A stretch of DNA of 64,000 bases, from positions 1-64,000 of the forward strand of contig DCJQ01000039.1 of NCBI GenBank assembly GCA_002319965.1, read 5' to 3'. Positions within the stretch are counted from its first letter, which is position 1. The number at the start of each line of letters is the position of its first letter. The notes beneath the pieces were generated by a model, which was not told the origin of the DNA, made no database searches, and saw nothing but the letters and a program-made list of their open reading frames with translations. The DNA comes from Megasphaera sp. UBA1696. Its GTDB lineage: Bacteria; Bacillota; Negativicutes; Veillonellales; Megasphaeraceae. Positions 17,609 to 27,804 of this stretch are shown here, in pieces. Position numbers and translations under genes: made by a program.

Positions 17609-19045
17609 TTACAGCTGCAGTACACTTTCATATAAACTTATATAGGCGTCAGCCGACTGATTCCAGCTGTAATCGCTGGTCATGGCGTTGCGGACCAGCT
17701 GATCCCAGAGGGAATCGTCTTCGTAATAGCCGAGGGCCCGTTTCGTCGTAAACAAGAGTTCGTGGGCATTGAAATTCGGGAAGGTCAAGCCATTGCCCTG
17801 TTTGCTGTACTTATCGAAAGGCTGGACGGTGTCCTTGAGTCCTCCCGTTTCCCGAACGATGGGAATGGAGCCGTAGCGAAGGGCGATGAGCTGACTGAGG
17901 CCGCACGGTTCATAGCGCGACGGCATGAGGAACATATCCGACGCCGCATATACCTTGTGAGCCAGGGCTTCATTGAACATGATATTGGCCGAAACCTTAT
18001 TGGGATGGCGGTAAGCCAGTTCCCGGAAGGCATCTTCATAGCCGGCATCGCCGGTCCCGACCAGGACCAGCTGGACTTCGTCGTCGACGAGTTCATCCAT
18101 GATCCGCATGACAAGGTCCAGTCCCTTGTCTTCGACGAGGCGCGTGACCATAGCGATGAGAGGTACGCCGCGCTTGATGCGAAGGCCGAGTTCAGTCCGC
18201 AGGGCGTCTTTATTTTCCCGTTTGTCCGCCCGAGCCGTGGCTACGGAGTACTGCTTTTTAATGTACGGATCCGTTTCCGGATTGTAAGCGTCGACGTCGA
18301 GGCCGTTTAAGATTCCCGACACTTTGCCGCTGTTAGCCCGAATATAGCCGTCCAGGCCTTCCCCGAAATAGGGATAGGTGATTTCCTGCGCGTACGTCGG
18401 GCTGACCGTCGTAACCCGGTCGGCATAGACCAGGCCGGACTTCATGTAGTTGACGCAGCCGTCGCATTCGAGGTTGCCATTATCAAAGAGTTCCTGCGGC
18501 AAGCCGATGATATCGCGCATAATCGACGGCGGATAGATGCCCTGATACTTCAGGTTATGGATGGTATAGACCAGTTTCATATCCTTATAAAAGTCATCGT
18601 GGCAGAAATCTTCTTTGAGGAAGACGCCCATGAGCCCTGTATGCCAGTCGTTGCAGTGGATGATATCGGGCTTAAAGCCGACGGCGGGCAGCATAGTCAG
18701 GACGGCGCGGCAGAAATAGGCAAACCGTTCGGCGTCATCGCCGTAGCCGTAGAGATTATCCCGCTTAAAATACCATTCGTTGTCGATAAAATAGACGGTC
18801 ACCCCGTCCTGTTCTACCGCTTCGACGCCGTAATAGAGCTGGCGCCAAGACAGATTGACCGTACCGGTGACAACGGTCTTCATCTTTTCTTTAACAGCAT
18901 CAGCAATGCCGCTGTATTTCGGAATGACCAGCCGGACGTCTGCGCCTTTTTGGGCTAAGGCCTTGGGCAAGGCCCCCATGACATCGGCTAGGCCGCCAGT
19001 CTTAATAAATGGCACTGCTTCTGAAGCCACAAATAATACCTTCAT
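17609..19045 (-). CDS. glgA: Glycogen synthase (ADP-glucose type)
   Basis: A 478-residue GT5 glycosyltransferase that extends alpha-1,4-glucan from ADP-glucose. The N-terminus MKVLFVASEAVPFIKTGGLADV carries the KTGGL substrate loop. Further motifs are HCNDWHTGL, YTIHNLKYQG and the C-terminal RYEPCGLSQLIALRYG-type nucleotide-binding block. The start is ATG at 19045 behind GGGGAGGG; the open frame to 19183 adds unrelated basic residues. It sits 154 nt after glgB, the widest gap in this operon. Confidence 0.95.
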   Translation of the reverse strand: MKVLFVASEAVPFIKTGGLADVMGALPKALAQKGADVRLVIPKYSGIADAVKEKMKTVVTGTVNLSWRQLYYGVEAVEQDGVTVYFIDNEWYFKRDNLYGYGDDAERFAYFCRAVLTMLPAVGFKPDIIHCNDWHTGLMGVFLKEDFCHDDFYKDMKLVYTIHNLKYQGIYPPSIMRDIIGLPQELFDNGNLECDGCVNYMKSGLVYADRVTTVSPTYAQEITYPYFGEGLDGYIRANSGKVSGILNGLDVDAYNPETDPYIKKQYSVATARADKRENKDALRTELGLRIKRGVPLIAMVTRLVEDKGLDLVMRIMDELVDDEVQLVLVGTGDAGYEDAFRELAYRHPNKVSANIMFNEALAHKVYAASDMFLMPSRYEPCGLSQLIALRYGSIPIVRETGGLKDTVQPFDKYSKQGNGLTFPNFNAHELLFTTKRALGYYEDDSLWDQLVRNAMTSDYSWNQSADAYISLYESVLQL

Positions 19046-19199
19046 CGTCTGTCCCTCCCCTTTACGGTCTGATGTCGTCCGCGCCGCTTCTTGCGTTATT
19101 CGGGCGCGGCTTTCTATAGATGGTGATGGATGTCTTACTGATACCCGCCGTCTCGTTTGATGCCGGCGTGTTCCTTTTCTCATGTTGTTGCCTTCTTTC

Positions 19200-21137
19200 T
19201 CATGCTGTTGGCGGTTCCGCTTGCCCGCCTTCCTCGTCCGTCTGATGACCCGTAAGGCGCAGGTAAATCGTCGCCAAGGGCGGCAGGGTCAGTTCGATGG
19301 ACTGATCCATACCGTGCATGGGAACATCCTGGGCGGCAAAAACGCCTTCATTGAGGACGTTCGACCCGCCGAAGGCTTCGGCATCGCTGTTAAAGACTTC
19401 GACGTAGTCGCCCTTGACGGGAACGCCGATGCGATACGAATGGCGGACGACAGGCGTAAAGTTGCAGAGGACGACGGTCGAATCGGTTTCGTCTTTCCCC
19501 GTCCGGAAGAAGGCAATGGCGCTGTTGTCGTTGTCATCGCAGCTGATCCAGGAAAAGCCTGACCAATCGCAGTCCTCTTCCCACAATTCCGGATGGTCGA
19601 CGTAGTAACCATTCAGTTGACGCACGTAGTCATGCATAGCCAAATGCATGGGATAATTCAAGAGGTGCCAGTCGAGGCTGTCGTCGTACTTCCATTCGAT
19701 GAACTGGCCGAATTCACTGCCCATAAAGAGGAGCTTCTTGCCGGGATGAGCCATCCAGTAGCCGTAGAAGGCACGGAGGCCGGCAAATTTCTGCCAGTAA
19801 TCGCCGGGCATCTTATCGAGGAGCGAGTGTTTGCCGTGGACGACTTCATCGTGCGACAAAGGCAGGATGAAGTTTTCCGAAAAGGCGTAGCACAAGGAAA
19901 AGGTAATGAGATTGTGATTGTCCTTGCGGAACAAGGGATCCATGGACATATAGCGCAGCATGTCGTTCATCCAGCCCATGTTCCACTTATAGTTGAAGCC
20001 CAGGCCGCCGACGTCGACCGGTTTGGTTACGAGAGGCCAAGCCGATGATTCTTCGGCGATCATGAGGGCCTGGGGAAATTCTTTAAAGACGGCCGCATTG
20101 AGATGGCGCAAAAAGTCGATGGCTTCCAAATTTTCCCGGCCGCCGTACTTATTGGCCTGCCAGTCGCCGTCGGGATGGCCGTAGTCCAAGTAAAGCATAT
20201 TGGCCACCGCGTCGATGCGAAGACCGTCGATATGGAATTGGCTCAGCCAAAAGAGGGCGCTGGAAATGAGGAAGGACTGGACTTCCGTCCGGCCGTAATC
20301 GAAGTTCATCGTATCCCATTCCTTGTTTTCCGCCAAGATGGGATTCCCCGATTCGTAGCACGGTTCGCCGTCGAAGTGGCGCAGGCCGTGGGCATCGCGG
20401 CAAAAGTGGCCCGGCACCCAGTCGAGGATGACGCCGATGCCGTTTCGGTGGCAGTGGTCGATGAGATACATGAAGTCTTCTGGCTTGCCATAACGGCTGG
20501 TCGCTGAAAAATAGCCCGTTCCCTGATAACCCCAGGAACCGTCAAAGGGATATTCACACAGCGGCATGAGCTCGATATGGGTGTAATGCATGTCTTTTAC
20601 GTAAGCGACCAGTTCTTCGGCGATATCGCGGTAAGTCAGCATGCCGCCGTCTTCGCCGCGCCGCCACGAGCCGAGATGGACTTCATAAGTCAGCATCGGT
20701 TTACGATATGAATCATAAGCCTCACGGCTGTCCATCCATTTCTTATCGTGCCAGGTATAGTGGAGCTTGGTCAGTTTCGATGCCGTATGAGGCCGTACTT
20801 CCGACCAGAAGGCGTAGGGGTCGCTCTTTAAGATGCGTTCCCCCGACGCCGTCGTAATGGCGTATTTATAAATGTCGCCTTCATGAAGGCCTTCTACATA
20901 TGCGACCCAAATGCCATTGCCTTGGCTGCTTCGTTCCATCGGGTTGGCATCGTCATCCCAATGGTTGAAGTCACCGACGACACTGACCTTCTGTGCGTGC
21001 GGTGCCCAAACGGCAAAACGCACACAGGATTTCCGGCGCCACCCGGTAAAGTGAGCGCCGAACAGTCGATAGCTGGCATAATTCGTACCCTGGTGATACA
21101 AGAAGGTACTGTATTCGTCGATTGCACTGAGTTTCAT
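19200..21137 (-). CDS. glgB: 1,4-alpha-glucan branching enzyme
   Basis: A 645-residue GH13 branching enzyme that makes alpha-1,6 branches in glycogen. It has the N-terminal CBM48-like segment (RFAVWAPHAQKVSVVGDFNHWD), the HIELMPLCEYPFDGSWGYQGTGYF block, GLRIDAVANMLY (nucleophile Asp), MIAEESSAWP (acid/base Glu) and LPLSHDEVVHGKHS (third Asp). The length is normal for forms lacking the extra N-terminal domain. It lies 18 nt after glgP in the glg operon. Confidence 0.95.
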   Translation of the reverse strand: MKLSAIDEYSTFLYHQGTNYASYRLFGAHFTGWRRKSCVRFAVWAPHAQKVSVVGDFNHWDDDANPMERSSQGNGIWVAYVEGLHEGDIYKYAITTASGERILKSDPYAFWSEVRPHTASKLTKLHYTWHDKKWMDSREAYDSYRKPMLTYEVHLGSWRRGEDGGMLTYRDIAEELVAYVKDMHYTHIELMPLCEYPFDGSWGYQGTGYFSATSRYGKPEDFMYLIDHCHRNGIGVILDWVPGHFCRDAHGLRHFDGEPCYESGNPILAENKEWDTMNFDYGRTEVQSFLISSALFWLSQFHIDGLRIDAVANMLYLDYGHPDGDWQANKYGGRENLEAIDFLRHLNAAVFKEFPQALMIAEESSAWPLVTKPVDVGGLGFNYKWNMGWMNDMLRYMSMDPLFRKDNHNLITFSLCYAFSENFILPLSHDEVVHGKHSLLDKMPGDYWQKFAGLRAFYGYWMAHPGKKLLFMGSEFGQFIEWKYDDSLDWHLLNYPMHLAMHDYVRQLNGYYVDHPELWEEDCDWSGFSWISCDDNDNSAIAFFRTGKDETDSTVVLCNFTPVVRHSYRIGVPVKGDYVEVFNSDAEAFGGSNVLNEGVFAAQDVPMHGMDQSIELTLPPLATIYLRLTGHQTDEEGGQAEPPTA

Positions 21138-21155
21138 CGCATATCCCCCTGTCTT

Positions 21156-23588
21156 TCAGTCGTGCTTAGATGGCTTGATGTGCCAAATATCGTCGGCGTA
21201 CTGCTTAATCGTCCGGTCACTGGAGAAATATCCCGACTGGGCGATATTGACGACACTGGACCGCCACCAATCTGACTTATGTCCATACCGCTTGGCAATT
21301 TCCTGCTGGGCCTCACAGTAGGCTTTAAAATCTTTCAAGACGAAGTATTCGTCGTTCTTATCGAGGAGTGATTCATAGAGCAGACCGAAACTTTCACCGC
21401 CCAGAGTCCCATCGACGAGGGCATCCATGAGGCGCCGTATATCGGAGTCGCTGCTGTACATCTTCCACGACGAATAACCGCCGCGAATATAGTAATTCAT
21501 GACTTCATCAGCCCGGAGGCCGAAGATGACGCAGTTATCGTCACCGACGAGACCGTGGATTTCGACGTTGGCCCCGTCCATGGTCCCAAGGGTAATGGCC
21601 CCGTTCATCATGAATTTCATATTCCCCGTCCCGGACGCTTCCTTGCCGGCTGTCGAAATCTGTTCACTGACGTCGGCTGCCGGGAAGAGGAGCTGTCCCA
21701 GGGATACGTTGTAATTTTCCAGGAACAGGACTTTCAGCTGCTGGCTGACCGTCCGGTCGCTATTGATCATGCGGGCGATAACGTTGATCAGGCGGATTGT
21801 TTCCTTGGCTTCGCCGTAACTGGCTGCGGCCTTGCCGCCGAAGAGATAGGTCCGCGGGGTAATGGTAAGGGACGGATTGTCCTTTAAGAGGAAGTAGAGG
21901 TGCAGGATATGGAGGATATTCAAGGTCTGGCGTTTGTATAAATGGATGCGCTTGATCTGAATATCGAAGATGGAATCGGTCCGGATATCCTGATTATACT
22001 TGTCCCGAATGTAGCGGGCCAGCCATTCCTTCCGTTCGGTCTTGACCTTGGCCAGGGCCTCCTTAAAGGAAGCATCGTCTTTATAGGCCATGAGGTCGGC
22101 CAAACGCGACGGCGTCTTACGCCACTTGTCGCCAATCGTATCGTCGATGAGAGACGCCAGTTTCGGGTTGGCTTCAATGAGCCAGCGCCGATGGGAAATG
22201 CCGTTGGTCTTATTGGAAAAGCGGTGCGGGAAACAGGTATAGAATTGGTGCAGCGTCGAATCCTTCAAGATCTGCGAATGGATTTCGGCGACGCCGTTGA
22301 CGCTGTGACTGCCGAGGACCGAAAGGTGAGCCATGTGAATCTGGCCGTCCCACAAGATGGCCACATCGCGGGCCTTATTTTCATCGCCCGGATAGAGACG
22401 GCGGACTTCTCGGAGCCAGCGGTTGTTGATTTCTTCGATAATTAAATAAATTCGCGGCAAAAGGTCCTTAAACATGGGAATGGACCATTTTTCCAGGGCT
22501 TCCGGAAGGATCGTGTGGTTGGTATAAGCAACGGTCCGGACGGTAATATCCCAGGCGGCCTGCCACGAGAGGCCTTCTTCATCCATGAAGATACGCATCA
22601 GCTCGGGGATGACCAGAGCCGGATGGGTATCGTTGATGTGGATGGCAACGTATTGGTCGAAACGATAGAGACTTTCTCCGTATTTTTTCTTGTAATGGCG
22701 GACAATACTTTGGACACCGGCCGATACGAAGAAGTATTCCTGCATCAGGCGCAGGCGGCGTCCGTCTTCGGTGCTGTCATCGGGATAGAGGAAACGAGAA
22801 ATCTGCTGGACGCTGTCTTTGTAGCGGAAGGCCCGGTGACGGTCCCCCGTGGCCAGTTCCTTATACATTTCTTCCCGGGAGTACTCGGCCCGCCACAAGC
22901 GAAGGGTGTTGACCGTATCGTTTTGGAAGCCGATGACCGGCACGTCATACGGAACGGCCTTGACCGTCGAGAACTGTTCGTGAACACATTCGAGACTGCC
23001 GTCACCGGTAGGCCGCATATAGGCATTGCCGCCAAAACGGACGTAGACGGCCTTGTCGACTTTCTTGACTTCCCAAGGATAGCCTTTGACCAGCCAGTTA
23101 TCGGGCAGCTCGACCTGCTGGTTATCGACGATGCGCTGGTTAAACAGGCCGTACTGATAACGGATGCTGTTGCCGTGACCGGGAAGGGACAGGGCGGCCA
23201 GGGAGTCGATAAAGCAGGCTGCCAGCCGGCCGAGTCCCCCATTCCCGAGGCCGGGATCGCGTTCGGCCGGGATGACGTCTTCGAGATCCCAACCGAGGTC
23301 CTTCAAACCGTCCCGGCAGATGTTGTCCATATCGACATTGAGGAGATTCGATTCCAACAAGCGGCCCATGAGAAATTCAATGGAAAAATAATAGACTTGT
23401 TTGACTTTTTTCGCAGCATAGGATTGATTGGTACGGATCCAATCTTCACTGACCAGATCGCGAATCATGTAGGCAATGGTCTGATAGACTTCGTTCAAGG
23501 TTAACTCTTGCAGTTCCTTTTCCCACAATCGGTAGGCTTTGTCGGTAAACAACCTTTTGAATTCTTCCTTGTCCTGCCATGTTTTCAT
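21156..23588 (-). CDS. glgP: Glycogen/maltodextrin phosphorylase
   Basis: An 810-residue GT35 phosphorylase releasing glucose-1-phosphate from glycogen. Typical blocks are GNGGLGRLAACFIDSLA near residue 115, IHINDTHPALVIPELMR, and the PLP-lysine region EASGTGNMKFMMNGAITLGTMDGANVEI near residues 650-680. It is full length with no missing core motif. Its place between glgD and glgB couples synthesis and breakdown genes in one transcript. Confidence 0.95.
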   Translation of the reverse strand: MKTWQDKEEFKRLFTDKAYRLWEKELQELTLNEVYQTIAYMIRDLVSEDWIRTNQSYAAKKVKQVYYFSIEFLMGRLLESNLLNVDMDNICRDGLKDLGWDLEDVIPAERDPGLGNGGLGRLAACFIDSLAALSLPGHGNSIRYQYGLFNQRIVDNQQVELPDNWLVKGYPWEVKKVDKAVYVRFGGNAYMRPTGDGSLECVHEQFSTVKAVPYDVPVIGFQNDTVNTLRLWRAEYSREEMYKELATGDRHRAFRYKDSVQQISRFLYPDDSTEDGRRLRLMQEYFFVSAGVQSIVRHYKKKYGESLYRFDQYVAIHINDTHPALVIPELMRIFMDEEGLSWQAAWDITVRTVAYTNHTILPEALEKWSIPMFKDLLPRIYLIIEEINNRWLREVRRLYPGDENKARDVAILWDGQIHMAHLSVLGSHSVNGVAEIHSQILKDSTLHQFYTCFPHRFSNKTNGISHRRWLIEANPKLASLIDDTIGDKWRKTPSRLADLMAYKDDASFKEALAKVKTERKEWLARYIRDKYNQDIRTDSIFDIQIKRIHLYKRQTLNILHILHLYFLLKDNPSLTITPRTYLFGGKAAASYGEAKETIRLINVIARMINSDRTVSQQLKVLFLENYNVSLGQLLFPAADVSEQISTAGKEASGTGNMKFMMNGAITLGTMDGANVEIHGLVGDDNCVIFGLRADEVMNYYIRGGYSSWKMYSSDSDIRRLMDALVDGTLGGESFGLLYESLLDKNDEYFVLKDFKAYCEAQQEIAKRYGHKSDWWRSSVVNIAQSGYFSSDRTIKQYADDIWHIKPSKHD

Positions 23589-23615
23589 ATGCTTATTATC
23601 CCCTTTGTCAAAACA

Positions 23616-24737
23616 CTAACGTACGGAACATTTGCCAATGCACAACAGATCATCGGCGGTACGCTGCAAGACAGCTTCCGGCTGGATGACCGAATTCTTA
23701 TCGCAGACGACGTAGTCGAGCTGGGCGTCGTCACCGATGACCGAGTGCTGCATGATGATGCTGTTGCGGATGACCGCATTCTTTCCGACCCGGACGCGAC
23801 GGAAGAGGATCGAGTTTTCAACGCGCCCTTCGATGATGCAGCCGTTGGCTACAAGGGAGTTGGAAACGTGGGATTCTTCCATGTATTTGGCCGGCGCTTC
23901 GTCTTTGATCTTGGTATAAATGCGGTGATCCAAGTCTTTGAGAAGCAGTTCGTGCCAAATGCGGCTGTCGCGCAAATCCATGTTGACTTCAAAATACGAT
24001 TGGAGTGAATCGATTCGTTTAGCGTACCCTTGATAATTATACCCGAAAATGCGCAGGCGGTCGACGTTTCGCTGGAATACATCGGTAATGAGATGGTTAT
24101 ACCCTTTAGAGTAGGCCCGGCGGATGCAGTCCTGGAGGACGTCGCAGTCGATGATAATGCCGCGCTGGTAGAGGTTGTCCCCGGCTTTGACTTCCATCTT
24201 GGAGTCGATGGCCCGGACCCGGTCCGTGCAGTCCGTATCGATGGTCAGTACATAGCCTTCGCGGTTAAAATCATACTGCTGCTTCTGATAAATAAGGGTT
24301 ACATCGGCATTGTGACGGCGATGGAAGTGCAGGACCTCATCGTAGTCGATGTTCTGCACCATATCGCAGCCCGACAGCAGGGCGTAGCGCTTATTGGCCC
24401 GCCGGATAAAAATCAGGTTGCGGTAATAAGCGGCGATGTCGCCTTCGACGGGATTTTCGATGTCGACCCGTTCTTCCGGCAAGTAAAACAACCCGTCCCC
24501 CTTATGGGCCAGGCCCCATTCCTTCCCGGAACGGATGTGGTCCAGGACCGACCGCGACTGGCTCGAAAGCATGAGGCCTACGTTTTCGATGCCGGCATTG
24601 ACCATGTTCGACAAGGTAAAGTCGATGAGGCGATACTTGCCGCCAATGGGAAGGGTCGCCAAGGGGCGCGTGTCATTGATTTCCTTTAACGGGCGGTCTT
24701 CACGCATGTTGATGAGACCGATCATATTGCTGTTCAT
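23616..24737 (-). CDS. glgD: GlgD subunit of glucose-1-phosphate adenylyltransferase
   Basis: A 373-residue nucleotidyltransferase-fold protein with an N-terminal GGKYRLIDFTLSNMVNAGIENV block and a C-terminal left-handed beta-helix repeat region (VRVGKNAVIRNSIIMQHSVIGDDA). It lacks the full N-terminal GGxGxRL pyrophosphorylase motif of GlgC (residues read GLINMREDRPLKEINDTRP), as is usual for GlgD, which modulates GlgC in Firmicutes. Its ATG overlaps the glgC stop by 4 nt, indicating coupled translation. Confidence 0.93.
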   Translation of the reverse strand: MNSNMIGLINMREDRPLKEINDTRPLATLPIGGKYRLIDFTLSNMVNAGIENVGLMLSSQSRSVLDHIRSGKEWGLAHKGDGLFYLPEERVDIENPVEGDIAAYYRNLIFIRRANKRYALLSGCDMVQNIDYDEVLHFHRRHNADVTLIYQKQQYDFNREGYVLTIDTDCTDRVRAIDSKMEVKAGDNLYQRGIIIDCDVLQDCIRRAYSKGYNHLITDVFQRNVDRLRIFGYNYQGYAKRIDSLQSYFEVNMDLRDSRIWHELLLKDLDHRIYTKIKDEAPAKYMEESHVSNSLVANGCIIEGRVENSILFRRVRVGKNAVIRNSIIMQHSVIGDDAQLDYVVCDKNSVIQPEAVLQRTADDLLCIGKCSVR

Positions 24738-25906
24738 AGCGAGTCTTCCCCTTTCACTGTAACTTCCGGTTGTTCCTCTTTAAGCTGTGCCTTGCGGCCG
24801 AGGACGGCAACCGTTCCGTCTTCATTGCGCAGGACGGCACCGGGATAGATATGGCATCGTTCCCCTAAGATGGCCTTGTCGATGACGGCGTTTTCTTCAA
24901 TGACCGTACCGGGCATGATGACCGAATTGGTGACCCTGGCACCTTCCTTGATGGTAACGCCGTAGAAAATGACGGAGTTGCTGACATTGCCTAGGATTTC
25001 AGAGCCTTCGGCGATGAGAGAACTCTTGGCCGACCCGTTCGGGCCGATAAGATGAGGCGGAAAACTCTGGTTGCCCGAGTAGATGCGCCACTTGCTGTCG
25101 CGAAGATTGATGGGCGGTTCATCTGCCAGAAGATCCATGTTGGCCTGCCAGAGGCTGTCGATGGTACCGACATCCTTCCAGTAGCCTTCAAAGGGATAGG
25201 CATAGAGCGGAACCTTGTCGGCCAGCATAGTGGGAATGACATTTTTCCCGAAGTCGTGTTCCGACTTTTCATCCTTGGCGTCGGCCCGGAGATAATCTTC
25301 GAGGACCTTTCGGTCAAAGATGTAAATCCCCATCGATGCCAGGTTGCTTTCGGGCTGAGCCGGTTTTTCCTGAAACTTGTTGATGCGCATGTCTTCGTCG
25401 GCGACCATGATGCCGAAGCGGCTGGCTTCGTCCCAGGGAACGCGAATGGTACCGATGGTGACCTGAGCCTTATGCTTCTTGTGGAAATTGAGCATCTTGT
25501 CGTAATCCATGGAATAGATATGGTCGCCGGACAAGATGAGGACGTAGTCGTCGCCGACCATATCGACGAAATTCAAATTCTGATAAATAGCGTCGGCCGT
25601 GCCGCGATACCAATTGGAACCGCCGTCGCTCTGATAAGGCGGCAGGACATAGGTACCGCCTCGATTGGAATCGAGGTTCCATGAACTGCCGTTACCGATG
25701 TACCAGTTCAATTCGAGAGGCTGATATTGGGTCAGGATACCGACCGTATCGATACCGGAATTACGGCAGTTGCTCAAAGGGAAGTCGATGATGCGGTATT
25801 TTCCTCCGAACAAGAGGCCCGGCTTGGCTTGGTCTTTGGTCAGGACGCCAAGGCGGCTCCCCTTCCCACCAGCCAGAATCATAGCCAGGCAATTAGATTT
25901 TTTCAT
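24734..25906 (-). CDS. glgC: Glucose-1-phosphate adenylyltransferase, catalytic subunit
   Basis: A 390-residue enzyme making ADP-glucose, the committed step of glycogen synthesis. The N-terminus LAMILAGGKGSRLGVLTKDQAKP holds the nucleotide-binding GGxGxRL motif; later blocks are GTADAIYQN, LSGDHIYSMDY and FQEKPAQPES, with a C-terminal beta-helix. It is the first gene of the glg operon (glgC-glgD-glgP-glgB-glgA-fusion), starting behind AGGAGG. Confidence 0.95.
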   Translation of the reverse strand: MKKSNCLAMILAGGKGSRLGVLTKDQAKPGLLFGGKYRIIDFPLSNCRNSGIDTVGILTQYQPLELNWYIGNGSSWNLDSNRGGTYVLPPYQSDGGSNWYRGTADAIYQNLNFVDMVGDDYVLILSGDHIYSMDYDKMLNFHKKHKAQVTIGTIRVPWDEASRFGIMVADEDMRINKFQEKPAQPESNLASMGIYIFDRKVLEDYLRADAKDEKSEHDFGKNVIPTMLADKVPLYAYPFEGYWKDVGTIDSLWQANMDLLADEPPINLRDSKWRIYSGNQSFPPHLIGPNGSAKSSLIAEGSEILGNVSNSVIFYGVTIKEGARVTNSVIMPGTVIEENAVIDKAILGERCHIYPGAVLRNEDGTVAVLGRKAQLKEEQPEVTVKGEDSL

Positions 25907-26233
25907 AAAAGCGCCTCCTAACGCGACTTCGGTCCGGCGGCCGGTGAAAAGGAATGCCCTATGTCGAATATGAGCTGACGGACCTGTATCGGACCGTACA
26001 CATTACATACAATATAATATATACAGCCATTCATTTTATGATTATAGTATTAATTATACACCAAATCTGTTAGAAATTTAAAGAGATAACGATTAAAAAT
26101 AGGGTAACAAATATCATAATTTTTCATTTTCCTTTAGAATTTGACTACAATCAGGAACTATTATCAGCCAAAACGAGCAAAATAGACACTAATTTCGGAG
26201 CGTTTTCGTCCCGCAGACGAAAACAGCAAAAAA
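25907..26233. other. AT-rich intergenic region upstream of the glycogen operon
   Basis: About 330 nt without a credible gene. The part around 26020-26130 is very AT-rich and contains two TATAAT-like boxes on the minus strand (near 26046-26064), so the glg promoter is probably here. I could not find a well-spaced -35 box, nor a clear operator. Confidence 0.45.
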
Positions 26234-26261
26234 AGAGACAATCTCTCAAGAGATTGTCTCT
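26234..26261 (-). terminator. Terminator downstream of the DUF4911 gene
   Basis: AGAGACAATCTCT and AGATTGTCTCT form an 11-12 bp stem with a tight loop, followed by T7 on the minus strand. It ends the DUF4127-mltG-trmR-trhP-DUF4911 transcript. Confidence 0.85.
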
Positions 26262-26313
26262 AATCGGATAAACGTATAACTATAAATTTTACTAAAAAAA
26301 TACCTTACGTTTA

Positions 26314-26568
26314 TCAGCCTTTTTCATTCGTCTGATTCGTTGTTTCCAGAACCTGTTCAAAAGACAGGATCTCGACAGGAATGGGAAGGTCTTTTAAAAG
26401 GTCACGTGTCTCCCCTGCCGTATCGGCCGTCGTCCGGACGAAACCGATGCCTTCTTTCCCATCGAGGGCTGTGACGACGCCGAGGTAGCCGCAGCCTTCG
26501 ATAATGCGGTTGACGAAGGTCATGTCCTTTGGCGCCACGCGAAAGTAGACCCAATCGGCATCAAGCAT
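26314..26568 (-). CDS. DUF4911 small protein
   Basis: An 84-residue protein (DADWVYFRVAPKDMTFVNRI, then GCGYLGVVTALDGKEG) that matches what I know of the DUF4911 family, small proteins often next to peptidase U32 genes in Negativicutes and clostridia. The function is unknown. Its start lies inside the last codons of the U32 gene (8-nt overlap), so it is translationally coupled to it and may support tRNA hydroxylation or its regulation (inference). Confidence 0.75.
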   Translation of the reverse strand: MLDADWVYFRVAPKDMTFVNRIIEGCGYLGVVTALDGKEGIGFVRTTADTAGETRDLLKDLPIPVEILSFEQVLETTNQTNEKG

Positions 26569-27799
26569 GGTCTTCTACCTGACGGCGCATCATGGAGTAT
26601 TCTTCAAGGGGTTCTGACACGGCCAGGCCTACGAGCTGGCGGGGATGGCGGGCGGCATCGAGGGCTGCTCCGTCTTCATCGATGATAGATTCGATGGTGC
26701 AGCGTACCAAATGGCCTTTGGGCTGTAAAAACTCGACGGTCTGGCCGACTTTGAAGTGGTTCCGCTGTTCAATCCAGGCGATGCCCTTTTCGTCATCATA
26801 GGAACGGACGAGACCGATGAAGTCGTGGGTCTGTGTATTGCTCGATTCACTGTAGACCTGATCGGCCTCCGTCGGCCGCGATACGGAGAAGCCGCGGGTA
26901 TAAGGCCGGTGGGAGATCTTTTCCAGTTCATCGAGCCATTCCGGACGGACCGTAAAGTGTTCGGGATCGGCTTCATAGGCGTCGATGGCTTGACGATAGA
27001 CCTTGGTCACCGTTGCCACGTAATGGACACTCTTCATGCGGCCTTCGATTTTAAGGCTCGACAGGCCGGCGTCGTAAAGGTCCGGCAGATACGGCAACAT
27101 ACAGAGGTCTTTGGAGTTGAAAATATAGGTCCCCCGTTCATCTTCGACGACGGGGAAATACTGACCCGGCCGTTTTTCTTCGACGACGTTGTACTTAAAG
27201 CGGCAGCACTGGACGCATTCGCCGCGGTTGGAATCGCGGTCCCCCTGGGTAAAGTAGTTGCTCAGCAGGCAGCGGCCGGAATAAGAAATGCACATGGCGC
27301 CGTGGACGAAGCCTTCGAGTTCGACATCCGGCACTTTTTCATGAATGGTCTTGACATCGGCCAGGCTGACTTCGCGGGCCATGACGACTCGCGTCGCCCC
27401 ATTGTCGGCCCAAAATTTTACCGAAGCCCAGTTGGTCGTATTACCCTGGGTCGAAATGTGAATCGGAAGATCCGGCACCAGCCGGCGAGCTAAGGCAAAG
27501 ATGCCCGGATCGGCGATGAGAACGGCATCGACGCCGATATCGCGGAGGTAGATGAGGTATTCCGGAAGGCCTTCCAAGTCTTCATTGTGCGGGAAGATAT
27601 TGACCGTGACGTGAATCCGCTTGCCCAAGGCATGGGCATAGTCGACTGCTTCTTTTAATTCTTCATTTGAAAAGTTGTCACTGAAAGCCCTGAGGCCAAA
27701 GGATTTCCCGCCTAAGTAGACGGCGTCGGCACCGTACAAGAAGGCCATTTTCAATTTATCCATACTACCGGCCGGAGCCAGCAATTCTATGTTTCCCAT
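26561..27799 (-). CDS. trhP: U32-family protein, probable tRNA U34 hydroxylation protein TrhP
   Basis: A 412-residue peptidase-U32-family protein, often labelled collagenase-like. It has the ELLAPAGSMDKLKMAFLYGADAVYLGG opening, the VHGAMCISYSGRCLLSNY core with its conserved cysteines, RGECVQCCRFKY and LKIEGRMKS. In B. subtilis the YrrN/YrrO homologues (TrhP) make 5-hydroxyuridine at tRNA position 34. Here it directly follows the TrmR methyltransferase gene, the same synteny, which supports tRNA hydroxylation over proteolysis. The start at MGNIELL follows AAAGGATAAG. Confidence 0.85.
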   Translation of the reverse strand: MGNIELLAPAGSMDKLKMAFLYGADAVYLGGKSFGLRAFSDNFSNEELKEAVDYAHALGKRIHVTVNIFPHNEDLEGLPEYLIYLRDIGVDAVLIADPGIFALARRLVPDLPIHISTQGNTTNWASVKFWADNGATRVVMAREVSLADVKTIHEKVPDVELEGFVHGAMCISYSGRCLLSNYFTQGDRDSNRGECVQCCRFKYNVVEEKRPGQYFPVVEDERGTYIFNSKDLCMLPYLPDLYDAGLSSLKIEGRMKSVHYVATVTKVYRQAIDAYEADPEHFTVRPEWLDELEKISHRPYTRGFSVSRPTEADQVYSESSNTQTHDFIGLVRSYDDEKGIAWIEQRNHFKVGQTVEFLQPKGHLVRCTIESIIDEDGAALDAARHPRQLVGLAVSEPLEEYSMMRRQVEDHA

Positions 27800-27804
27800 G
27801 TATC

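Noticed and set aside
19046..19183. N-terminal extension of glgA
   Set aside because: 46 basic residues without homology precede the conserved MKVLFVASE start, which has its own strong ribosome binding site.
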